A stretch of DNA of 64,000 nt from positions 50,107 through 114,106 of IMG/VR virus record IMGVR_UViG_3300030118_001869; one strand, written 5' to 3'. The notes beneath the pieces were generated by a model. It saw nothing but the letters and a program-made list of their open reading frames with translations, searched no databases and was not told the origin of the DNA. This DNA is from a virus. The translations under genes and the position numbers were made by a program. Of this stretch, positions 47,472 to 56,262 are shown one piece after another (position 1 is the stretch's first letter; every line of letters starts with the position of its first letter).

Positions 47472-49088
47472 ATGGCAACTCCAGTTTTAAACAATGGGAT
47501 TTTCCTGAGAGATACAAGCTACAAAGCTAGTTCACATATTGATTCTTATCACTTGACAGCAATGCTGGGCTCTGCTGAGCCACAGGATTTAGGTCCAGTT
47601 GATTTATGGGCAATGACTCAAAAAGTTGAAATGCCTTTATATCAAATGGCTTCGTTTGGTGGAAAGAATACAATCCTTGTGGATAATGCTAGAGGTGAGT
47701 ATAAATGGCAAACTCCCGTGGCACAAGATCTACCATTTATTGTGGCAGATATTGAGTCATCAAACTCAAGTAAAGGTATTGATGGAACTACCTTTAAAAT
47801 TAAATTATCCAAGCGTTCTTTTGGACATGGTGATATTATCACTTATGACAAGTACAATGGATTAGAATTATACATTACTGCAAGTGATATTATTCCTGCT
47901 GGTGATGGTTTCATCTATGAAGTACAATTAGTCAATAACAATAGCAGTGCTGTATTAGACAACAAGTACTTAGCTTCAGGAACTAAATTCTTTAGAAAAG
48001 GTTCTGCAAGAGGTGAGTACGGTGAAAGATTCAGTGATATTGAAGCTGGCTCAGGGTTCAGAGAATTCTACAACTTTGTAGGAGGAGCTGAAGCTCACGT
48101 ACATTATTCAATTTCTTCTAGAGCAGACTTAATGATCAAAGGAGGATTGAATGCAGACGGAACAGTTCCTGTAACTGAAATTTGGAGAAATTTTGGTGCA
48201 GGTGATAATATGTCTGTAAGTTCTATTGAAGAACTAGTAGCAAGCATGGGTAAAGCAGGTGCTAGAGATGCGTTTGAAAGCGGTCAATTATCAAGATCTT
48301 TCATTACAAATCTAGAAGCTGCACACCTAAGCAAGATTGCTAATGACATTGAAACTTACCTAATGTGGGGTAAAGGTGGTAGAATTAGACAAGATGGTCC
48401 AGATGATATTAGATTATCAGTTGGTCTATGGTCTCAGTTGGATAACTCATTCAAAAGAGTATACAACAAGTCATCATTTACTCTTGATATGTTCAAGTCT
48501 GAATTATACAACTTCTATCAAGGCAAAGTTGAATTCAAAGGCCCAGATCCACAAAGAGCACTTGTTGTACAAACAGGTATTGGTGGTATGCAATTGATCA
48601 ACAAAGCTATTGCTGATGAAGTATATGGTTCTGGACTAGTACAAAATGCTTCTGATATTGGAGCAGTAACAGGATCTGGAATGGATCTAGACTTTGGTTT
48701 TGCTTACACAAGCTTTACTATTCCATTCTTAGCTAATGTTAAATTTGTATTGAACCCAGCTTTTGATAACTTACATACTAATGATGTTGAGAACCCATTA
48801 ATTGACGGAAGACCGTTAAGTTCTTACAGCTTCATTATCTTTGATGTTACTGAAAGTGGAAATGATAATATTCACCTATTGAAGTTATCTTGGGATAATC
48901 AACTTAAGTGGTTCTACCAAAATGGTACTATGGACTACATGGGAAGAAACCAAGGATTTGCTTCTACTGGTAACTTTAATGGTTACAGAGTTTATATGAC
49001 TCAAACCATGCCGGCTATCTGGGTGAAAGATCCAAGTAAAGTTCTAAAAATTGTAATGAGAAACCCAATTACAGGAGGATCATTCTAA
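47472..49088 (+). CDS. Major capsid protein, 538 aa
   Basis: Its place after portal and scaffold, its size and its beta-rich, Gly-rich sequence fit a HK97-fold capsid. The N-terminus is FLRDTSYKASSHIDSYHLTAML; the body has VDNARGEYKWQTPVAQDLPF, REFYNFVGGAEAHVHYSIS, LEAAHLSKIANDIETYLMWGKG and the long helix-like ALVVQTGIGGMQLINKAI (spine helix). The C-terminus is IWVKDPSKVLKIVMRNPITGGSF. A GroES-like gene upstream supports a capsid-folding need. I cannot match a family by name. Confidence 0.8.
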   Translation: MATPVLNNGIFLRDTSYKASSHIDSYHLTAMLGSAEPQDLGPVDLWAMTQKVEMPLYQMASFGGKNTILVDNARGEYKWQTPVAQDLPFIVADIESSNSSKGIDGTTFKIKLSKRSFGHGDIITYDKYNGLELYITASDIIPAGDGFIYEVQLVNNNSSAVLDNKYLASGTKFFRKGSARGEYGERFSDIEAGSGFREFYNFVGGAEAHVHYSISSRADLMIKGGLNADGTVPVTEIWRNFGAGDNMSVSSIEELVASMGKAGARDAFESGQLSRSFITNLEAAHLSKIANDIETYLMWGKGGRIRQDGPDDIRLSVGLWSQLDNSFKRVYNKSSFTLDMFKSELYNFYQGKVEFKGPDPQRALVVQTGIGGMQLINKAIADEVYGSGLVQNASDIGAVTGSGMDLDFGFAYTSFTIPFLANVKFVLNPAFDNLHTNDVENPLIDGRPLSSYSFIIFDVTESGNDNIHLLKLSWDNQLKWFYQNGTMDYMGRNQGFASTGNFNGYRVYMTQTMPAIWVKDPSKVLKIVMRNPITGGSF

Positions 49089-49104
49089 TATTAATCAATA
49101 AGAC

Positions 49105-49127
49105 GGGGAGGGCACGTCCCTCCTCCC
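49105..49127 (+). terminator. GC hairpin after capsid gene
   Basis: GGGAGGG-CACG-TCCCTCC is a strong hairpin (about 49107-49124) in a GC-poor genome, 17 nt after the capsid stop. There is only a weak T-run, so it may be partial terminator or mRNA stabiliser lowering expression of downstream genes relative to capsid. Confidence 0.5.
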
Positions 49128-49147
49128 TTATTTAAATTTAAAAAGTT

Positions 49148-49363
49148 ATGGCACTAGATAAATTCAAACAAGTTCAAGACGACAAAGTTTTAGATGCAAA
49201 AAACAAAGCTGAGCATGGTTTAGCTAAGTTTGCACATCTAAATAAAGTTGTTGACTTTGTAAATGTTAAAGCATATGCTGATAATGCTGCTGCCGTGGCC
49301 GCAGGACTAAAAGTTGGTGATTTATATCACACCGCTGGTGACGTTAAAGTAGTTACAGCATAA
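49148..49363 (+). CDS. Small structural/decoration candidate, 71 aa
   Basis: It contains LDAKNKAEHGLAKFAHLNKVVDFVNVKAYADNAAAVAAGLKVGDLYHTAGDVKVVTA. The ending AAVAAGLKVGDLYHTAGDVKVV is a short motif often found at C-termini of phage virion proteins. It follows the capsid gene. A decoration or cement protein is plausible by position. Confidence 0.65.
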   Translation: MALDKFKQVQDDKVLDAKNKAEHGLAKFAHLNKVVDFVNVKAYADNAAAVAAGLKVGDLYHTAGDVKVVTA

Positions 49364-49377
49364 CTCAAAAAACTTTT

Positions 49378-49433
49378 GCTGGGCTTAGCTCAGCATTAGA
49401 TATTTTAAGATTGTACATAATTATGTACTTTTG
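49378..49433 (+). promoter_or_regulatory. Terminator-like hairpin, 16-bp palindrome and host-type promoter
   Basis: A hairpin GCTGGGC-TTA-GCTCAGC (49378-49394) ends the preceding unit. TTTT (49403-49406), 19 nt, TACTTTTG (49426-49433) forms a promoter. GTACATAATTATGTAC (49413-49428) is a perfect 16-bp palindrome that overlaps the start of the -7 box, the position of an operator. Confidence 0.6.
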
Positions 49434-49463
49434 AGTTGAATATTAATTTAAAAACCAATAATA

Positions 49464-50483
49464 ATGAGTGATTATACAATAGTAGAAAAGTATCAGCAAA
49501 CAAAGCAACAAAGCAGTATTGCTATACGCCCTTATTTTAATCCTAATAAAGCTAATATGGGATTAGAAAATTATGGAATGGCATTACATGATGGTGTCTA
49601 CCATGAAGAGAACTTAGCATGTTTAGAACTAAATGGTGTTAAGAGATATGTAACTGGTCTTAATGAGTTTGCACCAGAAGTCAAAAGACTTGCTGTAGCA
49701 GAAAGAGAGCAGAAAGTAAAAGAAATAAGAAGTGTTGTTTCACAACTAGAAAAAGATCTAGCAGCTAATGTTGTAGATCCAGAAGATAAAGAGTTTTGGA
49801 ACAAGCTTACTTTACTTAAACCAGACAATGATAAGTTTTGGTCAAGGATAAGTCTTAAATGTGGTAATGATCCTGTATTTTTAGATCCTTACAATGACCC
49901 TTATGATTTGATTAAGTTATATGCTATTAAGGCAGGTGGCTTTTCAATTGTTGCAAAATCTTTAAAAGAAGCAAAAAGCTCAGGTGATGCACCAAAATTT
50001 TATCTTGATACGGTTGAAGAAACTATTCAAACTAGAACTGAACACAGTAAGTTAAGAAATAGAGCTATTGTAGAATTACAAAAGCTATATGATAAAAATC
50101 CAACAAAACTAAGATACGTAGCAAAAGTAGTAGATGTAGAGAGTACACAGTATACTGCAAGCATTTCTAATGATGTAGTATATGAAAATATGGATCTTTA
50201 TATAAATGCACAGGGTGCTGAAAGTAATAAGAAAAGAGCAACTGAAACATTTATTGAAGCAGCTAGATCTAGCATGGAGGATCTTAAAATTAGAGCATTA
50301 GTAAAAGATGCACTATATTATAAGTTTATCACTACTAAGTCTAGTGGTTGGATAGAGCCTTTAGATAGTGGCGTAAAATTAGGAAAGAGACCTAATGAGT
50401 GTGTTGCATTTTTAAAGAATCCAGAGAATGAAGAAGTACTAACTAGTTTGCTAGAAAAGGTAGAACCATACTGGAACGCTTAA
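49464..50483 (+). CDS. Unknown structural-region protein, 339 aa
   Basis: The protein has a helical charged middle (FAPEVKRLAVAEREQKVKEIRSVVSQLEKDL), a segment NDPVFLDPYNDPYDLIKLYAIKAGGFSIVAKSLKEAKSS, and a helical end. Its long helices and location between capsid and head-tail connector genes suggest a head-completion or virion protein. No family is named. The first gene downstream of the promoter/palindrome at 49403-49433. Confidence 0.65.
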   Translation: MSDYTIVEKYQQTKQQSSIAIRPYFNPNKANMGLENYGMALHDGVYHEENLACLELNGVKRYVTGLNEFAPEVKRLAVAEREQKVKEIRSVVSQLEKDLAANVVDPEDKEFWNKLTLLKPDNDKFWSRISLKCGNDPVFLDPYNDPYDLIKLYAIKAGGFSIVAKSLKEAKSSGDAPKFYLDTVEETIQTRTEHSKLRNRAIVELQKLYDKNPTKLRYVAKVVDVESTQYTASISNDVVYENMDLYINAQGAESNKKRATETFIEAARSSMEDLKIRALVKDALYYKFITTKSSGWIEPLDSGVKLGKRPNECVAFLKNPENEEVLTSLLEKVEPYWNA

Positions 50484-50494
50484 AAATATAAACT

Positions 50495-51199
50495 ATGACT
50501 AATGATTTACTACAAATTAAACTAAGACAGAGATTAAATAAACTGTCAAGCAATGACTTTGATAATCTTGAATGTTGGCAAATAATTGAGGCTTTTAACA
50601 AATCTCAGTTGCAATGGTGTAGAAGACAACTTCACGGTATGAATCAATACAAGGAAGGTGATGAAGGATCACAAAGACGTATAGATGATTTGAATATCTT
50701 ATTAGTTGAACAGCAGTTATCTGGATCACAGAATGCAAGTTACTTTGAATCAAATGAATTACCAGATAACTATCTGGAATACAAGAGATTAAGTACACAA
50801 GCAAAAGGAGATTGTTGTAAAGATCCTTATTCTATGACAGTTTACTTAGTAGAGGAAGCTAATATAGATTTAATTTTAAGAGATCCTTTAAAAAAACCAG
50901 ACTTTGAGTGGGCAGAAACAATAGCTACATTCATAGGAAATACAGTTAGAATATACAGAGACACTGATTTTTCTATAGTTAGACCAACTTTAACATACTA
51001 CAGAAAACCAATAACTATACAAGTTGCCGGGTGTATAAATCCACAAGATGGATCAGATAGCACCGTTGATGTAGAGTGTGAGTTTAGAGATGATATAGTT
51101 GAACTAATTATAGATGAAGCAGCTAGCTTGATTGCAGGTGACATTGAAAACATGTTACAGATGCAAAGAGGCATGCAATCTGCTGAGCGTTCTAACTAA
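50495..51199 (+). CDS. Head-tail connector/ring protein candidate, 234 aa
   Basis: The sequence includes FDNLECWQIIEAFNKSQLQWCRRQLHG..., IYRDTDFSIVRPTLTYYRKPITIQVAGCINPQDG, and a C-terminal helix FRDDIVELIIDEAASLIAGDIENMLQMQRGMQ. The combination of an R-K-P strand followed by a helical segment ending in ..IVELIIDEAA.. is like head-to-tail adaptor or ring proteins of podoviral Bacteroidetes phages. Assignment is moderate and rests on pattern and gene order. Confidence 0.6.
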   Translation: MTNDLLQIKLRQRLNKLSSNDFDNLECWQIIEAFNKSQLQWCRRQLHGMNQYKEGDEGSQRRIDDLNILLVEQQLSGSQNASYFESNELPDNYLEYKRLSTQAKGDCCKDPYSMTVYLVEEANIDLILRDPLKKPDFEWAETIATFIGNTVRIYRDTDFSIVRPTLTYYRKPITIQVAGCINPQDGSDSTVDVECEFRDDIVELIIDEAASLIAGDIENMLQMQRGMQSAERSN

Positions 51200-51224
51200 A
51201 TATTTGTTTGTTATTAGAAAATTA

Positions 51225-51236
51225 TTTTGTATATTA
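51225..51236 (+). promoter_or_regulatory. TTTTGTATATTA late motif, third site
   Basis: TTTTGTATATTA lies 60 nt before the ATG at 51297 in the gap after the ring-protein gene. Confidence 0.45.
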
Positions 51237-51296
51237 TTTATGTATCTATGTGATACGTATATTTAATTTATTTATAAACTTTAAAAATTAGTAATT

Positions 51297-52511
51297 ATGG
51301 CTTATTTTAATCACGCTTTTTGTAAAAGCTTTGTAGTGTCAGACGTAGTAACCACAGATGGTAATGCTACTTCTGCATTTGCGGCTGGACACATAGGATT
51401 AGTAGACAGTAGTGACTGGAAGTCTATTGCAACTGCAAATGGAACTTTAGGTGACAACGGTTTATTATACTTAGTTCAGGGCAATTATCTGACTAATGAT
51501 TCACTAGGTAACAATCCAGGTCATGGAGGTTATTCAGAATCAAACAAGTCAAAAGGGATTAACCCAAAGTATATAACAGGTCTTTGGAAATCCGCTTGTG
51601 TTGACCCAGTAAAAGCAACTGCTTCTGTTAGTATAGGAAAAGATTGTTCTCCATGTGGTGAAACACAATATGTTAGAGTAGATATCAAAGGATCACCAGC
51701 TCTAAGATTCTTAAATAAAAACATATATGCTATTGGAGACAGTGGCTCAGTATGTTGTGTAGACGGACAGACTCATGTTGATCCAGGTGTAGCTCTTGCT
51801 ACAATTGGAAAAATGTTATTAGCTGATCCAGTTGTAAAACCTTTTATTCAAGAAGCTACAGGTGGTGGTATTGTAATAACAACTGGCGGTTCTGCTGCAA
51901 CGTATACTATTGCTCAGGCATTAGGTGAAGCAGGTTCTGGAAACTATACTGCAAGTACAGATCCAGTAGGTGATAACGTTAGTGCAGAGTTAAAAGTTGA
52001 AGCAGCATATGTAGAAACTAAATTTGGAAATCCATCATTTGATACTAGAGATTTCTATGGTAAAGAGCCTTTATCAGTAGAGTTATCTTTTGTTGATATG
52101 AAAGGAGATCCTTGTGACTCATGTGGAACTTCATCTAAGACTCCAGGTAAAATGCAGCAAACAAGTGGAGAATCAGTACTTAGAAAAGTATTGTTATCAG
52201 AAGCTTACGCTCAAAACCCATTTAGTCAAGGTGCAATTGACAGTGCAAGAATTAGAGAGATTGAAGGATCTGACAAAATTTTAGCAGCTGTTGACAGAAA
52301 TGCATTATATAGAGGATTCTATATTCAGCACAGTGTACCAAGATTTAACAATCCAACAGGAACGTTTGATAATGATCAGTATTTATATGAGATTTATGTA
52401 AAATGTTCTGATGATGCGTTGATTGCTAAAATGGAAGCATTACTCAATAGAGTTGAAGCTTTAGCAAATGATGTGAAGAATATGGTTAAAGCATCTTCAC
52501 CAGACGCTTAA
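51297..52511 (+). CDS. Major structural protein candidate with paired cysteines, 404 aa
   Basis: The sequence has motifs CSPCGETQYVRVDIKGSPALRFLNKNIY, SVCCVDG and DPCDSCG (clustered Cys pairs), a Gly/Thr-rich middle (ATGGGIVITTGGSAATYTIAQ), and LYEIYVKCSDDALIAKMEALLNRVEALANDVKNM at the helical end. It is likely an abundant virion protein such as a tail tube or sleeve. Its own promoter motif upstream and strong terminator downstream suggest it is separately controlled and highly expressed. Cys pairs may bind zinc or form disulfides. Confidence 0.65.
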   Translation: MAYFNHAFCKSFVVSDVVTTDGNATSAFAAGHIGLVDSSDWKSIATANGTLGDNGLLYLVQGNYLTNDSLGNNPGHGGYSESNKSKGINPKYITGLWKSACVDPVKATASVSIGKDCSPCGETQYVRVDIKGSPALRFLNKNIYAIGDSGSVCCVDGQTHVDPGVALATIGKMLLADPVVKPFIQEATGGGIVITTGGSAATYTIAQALGEAGSGNYTASTDPVGDNVSAELKVEAAYVETKFGNPSFDTRDFYGKEPLSVELSFVDMKGDPCDSCGTSSKTPGKMQQTSGESVLRKVLLSEAYAQNPFSQGAIDSARIREIEGSDKILAAVDRNALYRGFYIQHSVPRFNNPTGTFDNDQYLYEIYVKCSDDALIAKMEALLNRVEALANDVKNMVKASSPDA

Positions 52512-52545
52512 GATAAAAATTAACTACATAGTGGTAATTTTAAGA

Positions 52546-52580
52546 AAGGCAGGACCTAAAAGTCCTGTCTTTTTTATTTT
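52546..52580 (+). terminator. Strong intrinsic terminator
   Basis: GGCAGGAC-CTAAAA-GTCCTGTC followed by TTTTTT; 35 nt after the stop of the structural gene. Confidence 0.85.
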
Positions 52581-52607
52581 ATATTGTATGATTAATTTTG
52601 TATATTA
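52570..52607 (+). promoter_or_regulatory. Promoter with TAATTTTG and the late 12-mer
   Basis: TTTT (52570-52573), 19 nt, TAATTTTG (52593-52600), with TTTTGTATATTA at 52596-52607. It overlaps the T-run of the terminator. The next ATG is at 52649. Confidence 0.55.
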
Positions 52608-52648
52608 TTACTGTAGTGTAGTTATTCCGGACTAAATACATATATATA

Positions 52649-53185
52649 ATGGCAGAAAAACATATTTTAAGCTTAGAGATACCTACGGTTAGTAATTGTG
52701 AGGTTTTATGTGTCAAAGACACAAGTCAATATACTACAAAGTTAGAAGTAGATTGTTCAGAATTATTAATTACAATGCCAGGTTTTACTGCACCAGTACT
52801 TATCAAAGTAGATGAAAAATTTGATCTTTGTTTAAATGCTTGTGTATTAGCACTACAAAAAGTAGATTGTGGTAAAAAACGTACAAAACTTCCTGATGGT
52901 GTATATGTAGTTAGATACAGTGTGTCACCAAATGATAAAGTTTATGTAGAGTATAATCATTTAAGAATTACTAATCTCCTTACAACTTACTATCAAAAAC
53001 TATGTGACATAGATGTAAAACCTTGTGAGCCAAGCAGTGAACGTGAAGACTTACTAAGGGAAATGAATTATATAAAAACTTTAATTGACGCAGCAGTTGC
53101 AGAAGTAGAGTATTGTTCTAATCCTAATAAAGGTATGGAACTATATAATTATGCAGAAAAACTATTAAATAAAATAATATGTTAG
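52649..53185 (+). CDS. Virion-region protein with many cysteines, 178 aa
   Basis: The N-terminal half is a beta-rich domain (HILSLEIPTVSNCEVLCVKDTSQYTTKLEVDCSELLITMPGFTAPV, KLPDGVYVVRYSVSPNDKVYVEYNHLRI). The C-terminal half is helical (REDLLREMNYIKTLIDAAVAEVEYCSNPNKGMELYNYAEKLLNKII). Nine Cys are present, as in the structural proteins before it. It looks like a tail protein or adaptor; no family is named. Confidence 0.62.
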   Translation: MAEKHILSLEIPTVSNCEVLCVKDTSQYTTKLEVDCSELLITMPGFTAPVLIKVDEKFDLCLNACVLALQKVDCGKKRTKLPDGVYVVRYSVSPNDKVYVEYNHLRITNLLTTYYQKLCDIDVKPCEPSSEREDLLREMNYIKTLIDAAVAEVEYCSNPNKGMELYNYAEKLLNKIIC

Positions 53186-53189
53186 AAAG

Positions 53190-53321
53190 ATGAACTGTAA
53201 AAATTGCAATAAACCAATATCTTGCGGATGTCAAAAGGCAGTAGCAAAAGACGGAAGCACAGTATGCAAAATGTGTTTAACAGAATATAATAACAAACTA
53301 CAAAAACAAAATGTACTCTGA
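53190..53321 (+). CDS. Zinc-ribbon mini-protein, 43 aa
   Basis: NCKNCNKPISCGCQKAVAKDG, then STVCKMCLTEYNNKL, has six Cys in CxxC, CxC and CxxC groups (C3, C6, C12, C14, C26, C29), a mini zinc ribbon. The start lies 5 nt after the previous stop and the end overlaps the next ATG by 11 bp. Such minis occur in structural modules of Bacteroidetes phages; role unknown. Confidence 0.65.
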   Translation: MNCKNCNKPISCGCQKAVAKDGSTVCKMCLTEYNNKLQKQNVL

Positions 53322-53817
53322 AGTTGAGATAATAGAAAAACAACAAAAGTTTGCACAACAGACTTATAAAAATTTCATGTCAAGAAGATTTGGAATCACA
53401 CCTTGTTGTTTAACAGATTTAGAGTCAACTATAATTAAAAAAGAAATATGTGATTGGAATAGTAAATACAGGTCTCAAGAAGTATATCCTACTAATAAAG
53501 ATGGTGAGTTTATCACACCTTTTGAAGTGGTATCAGTAAAAGATGAACCTTGTACAGATCCATTACCAACAGAAACCAACTGTATAGTTAATTTACAAAC
53601 TATAGTTAATGCAGCTAATGATGCTGATACATTTGTCTTTAGCCAGAATACTCCATCCAATACTTGGGTGATAGTACATGGACTTGGAAAGTTTCCTTCT
53701 GTAACGGTTGTTGATTCAGCCAATAGTGTTGTAGTAGGTAACGTTGCTTATGATAGTCCTAATCAGGTAACTGTAACATTTGAAGCGTCATTTAGCGGTA
53801 AAGCTTATTTAAATTAA
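53311..53817 (+). CDS. Tail protein with C-terminal receptor-binding-like module, 168 aa
   Basis: The N-terminal 60 residues (EVEIIEKQQKFAQQTYKNFMSRRFGITPCCLTDLESTIIKKEICDW) are helical. The C-terminal module is TFVFSQNTPSNTWVIVHGLGKFPSVTVVDSANSVVVGNVAYDSPNQVTVTFEASFSGKAYLN, a beta-sandwich pattern that recurs at the ends of phage tail fibres. This suggests an adaptor or small receptor-binding protein located at the base of the fibre genes that follow. Confidence 0.72.
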   Translation: MYSEVEIIEKQQKFAQQTYKNFMSRRFGITPCCLTDLESTIIKKEICDWNSKYRSQEVYPTNKDGEFITPFEVVSVKDEPCTDPLPTETNCIVNLQTIVNAANDADTFVFSQNTPSNTWVIVHGLGKFPSVTVVDSANSVVVGNVAYDSPNQVTVTFEASFSGKAYLN

Positions 53818-53828
53818 AATAAACAGTT

Positions 53829-56228
53829 ATGGCAATAAAACACTTATCAAATATTAGTTTAGAACAAAATGAGTTACAAAATGCAGTAATTCATTCATTA
53901 GGTACCGCACCTACTTCTCCAGTAGAAGGACAGATATTCTATAACTCAGGTGCATCCAAAACAGTATTTGTATATACAAAAGCATCTGGTGCATATGACT
54001 CTACATTTTGGAAACCTTTAGCACCTGGTGATATTACAAGTATTACTACTTCTACACCTAACCAACTACAAATAACAAATGGTGGTGAGGGTGATACTGT
54101 GCTAGATATTATTACAGAAGCTGTTTCAACTAATAGTACAGGTTTAGCTACAACAGCACAAATTAAATCTTACGTAGATTCACAAGTAGACACAGTTGAC
54201 ACATTATCAGAAGTTTTAGCTAATGGTAATACAACGGGAGCAACTAACATAGTTGTACAGAAAAGTATACAATTACCAACGACAACTACAAATACTGGCA
54301 CACCTACAGACCAAGGTGTGATATCATTCGGAGGAACTCATACAAATGGTAACAGAATTTTTAATGATAGTTCTGGAGGAACTTTAAGAATTCAAGGTAG
54401 TAGTAATCTAAATCTAGAAGCTTCCAACATAAGGATGCTTAATTCTAATGGAAACTTACTTAAGTTAGGAGACACTGGTGCTTTCTTATATTATCAAAAT
54501 TCAGAAAAATTAGCAACTACAACTAGTGGTGTTACTATTACAGGTAGTTTAACATTAGACAGTGTAGCTATATCAGCAGTACAAACATCTGGTGAATCAT
54601 TTGCAGACAATGATACAAGCTTAATGACATCAGCTGCTATTGATGATAGAATTAATGCAGCTATTACAGCAGAGGATTTAGATTTTGCTGGTGATAGTGG
54701 TTCAAGTTCTGTTGATTTAGATTCACAAGAATTGACTATTAGTGGTGATACAGGAATTACAACTACAGCAAGTGGTCAAACTTTAACTATTGATCTTGAT
54801 GATACAGCTGTAACACCTAATTCATATGGTAGTTCTACTGCTATTCCTACATTTACTGTAGATCAGCAAGGTAGATTAACTGCTGCAGGAGAGCAATCAG
54901 TATCTACAACATTAGATATTGCAGCTGACTCAGGAACAGATAATGGTGTAGTTTTAGGGACGGATACACTTACAATATCTGGTACAGCAAATGAGATTGA
55001 GACAAGTGTATCAGGTGATACTATAACAGTAGGTATTCCAACTAATCCTATATTTACAGGTAACACTAAAGTAAATGCAGGACACTTTACAATTCAAGCT
55101 TCTAGTGGTAACAGTACACTTAGATTAGGTAATCAAACATCTGATACAGGTCAAATTTCTGCAGGTGAGAGTTTACAAATATTTATTGACGGTGATAATA
55201 ATTCTACGTCAGAGCTATTTGAAATTAAAACAACACAATCAGGATCACCATCTACAGTATTTAGTGTTGATCAAGAAGGTGATACTTCTATAAGTGGTAA
55301 TGTTGTTATAACAGGTGGTTTAACAGTAAATGGAGCAACAACTACAGTAAGCACTCAAAACTTAAATGTAGAAGACGCATTAATAGGTTTACAAAGTGAA
55401 CTTACAGGAGCCAATAGTAATGATATAGGATTTATATTTGAAAGAGGCTCAACTGGCAACAATGGTGTATTTGTTTGGGATGAAAGTGAAGACAAGTTCC
55501 ATTTAGGTACAACAACTGCTACGCCTGCTTCTACAGGCAGTTTAAGTATTACTAAAGGTAATCTAATAGCAGACCTTACTGGGAACGCAGATACGGCCTC
55601 TAAATGGGCTACAGCAAGAACTGTAACTTTTTCAGGTGGTGATGTATCCGGTAGTTTTAGTATTGACGGCAGTGCTAACGTTAGTAGTGTAGCACTTACT
55701 GTTTCTGGATTTGACAACTATCAAGGTTGGAATTTAAAAGTAAATGGATCTAGTACTACAGGCGGTGCATCTATAACATCTGGTGAGGCAGTTGATTTTA
55801 AAAATACAACAGGAGACGGTGGTATAACCGTAAGTAATCCTGCAACTAATGAAATACAGTTTACTGCGCTTGGTGCTACTACCACCAGAAAAGGTGCTAT
55901 AGAAATAGCTACGCAAGCAGAAACAGAAACTGGTACAGATAATACAAGAGCAGTTACCCCTAAAACTTTAAAAGATGGTATATTATCAAAAAGATTTTTT
56001 AAAGATACTGTAGGTAATGGCTCAGATACAACTATTACGGTAACGCATAACTTTGATACTAAGTTTGTGTTGGTGCAATGTGCAGAAAATGAAGATAATG
56101 GTACAGACCCAGGTGAGACAGTATTGGTAGATACAGAAAGAGATACTGCTGACACTGTTAAATTACATTTTGCTACAGCACCAGCAACCAATTCCATTGA
56201 CGTCATGATTGTTAATTGTAATATATAA
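53829..56228 (+). CDS. Tail fibre protein, 799 aa
   Basis: This is a long, Ser/Thr/Gly/Asn-rich fibre. Early segments include EGQIFYNSGASKTVFVYTKASGAYDSTFWKPL, GTPTDQGVISFGGTHTNGNRIFNDSSGG, and repeated LTISGDTGI, LTISGTANEIE motifs; NLNVEDALIGLQSELTGANSNDIGFIFERG is typical of marine phage fibre proteins. Near the end ARTVTFSGGDVSGSFSIDGSANVSS and KGAIEIATQAETETGTDNTRAVTPKTL are classic fibre linkers. The C-terminal TVTHNFDTKFVLVQCAENEDNG...SIDVMIVNCNI forms a tip-like module. It probably makes a trimeric side fibre. Confidence 0.85.
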   Translation: MAIKHLSNISLEQNELQNAVIHSLGTAPTSPVEGQIFYNSGASKTVFVYTKASGAYDSTFWKPLAPGDITSITTSTPNQLQITNGGEGDTVLDIITEAVSTNSTGLATTAQIKSYVDSQVDTVDTLSEVLANGNTTGATNIVVQKSIQLPTTTTNTGTPTDQGVISFGGTHTNGNRIFNDSSGGTLRIQGSSNLNLEASNIRMLNSNGNLLKLGDTGAFLYYQNSEKLATTTSGVTITGSLTLDSVAISAVQTSGESFADNDTSLMTSAAIDDRINAAITAEDLDFAGDSGSSSVDLDSQELTISGDTGITTTASGQTLTIDLDDTAVTPNSYGSSTAIPTFTVDQQGRLTAAGEQSVSTTLDIAADSGTDNGVVLGTDTLTISGTANEIETSVSGDTITVGIPTNPIFTGNTKVNAGHFTIQASSGNSTLRLGNQTSDTGQISAGESLQIFIDGDNNSTSELFEIKTTQSGSPSTVFSVDQEGDTSISGNVVITGGLTVNGATTTVSTQNLNVEDALIGLQSELTGANSNDIGFIFERGSTGNNGVFVWDESEDKFHLGTTTATPASTGSLSITKGNLIADLTGNADTASKWATARTVTFSGGDVSGSFSIDGSANVSSVALTVSGFDNYQGWNLKVNGSSTTGGASITSGEAVDFKNTTGDGGITVSNPATNEIQFTALGATTTRKGAIEIATQAETETGTDNTRAVTPKTLKDGILSKRFFKDTVGNGSDTTITVTHNFDTKFVLVQCAENEDNGTDPGETVLVDTERDTADTVKLHFATAPATNSIDVMIVNCNI

Positions 56229-56262
56229 TTGTACATTTGTTTAATTTAAAAAGTAAGTAGGC

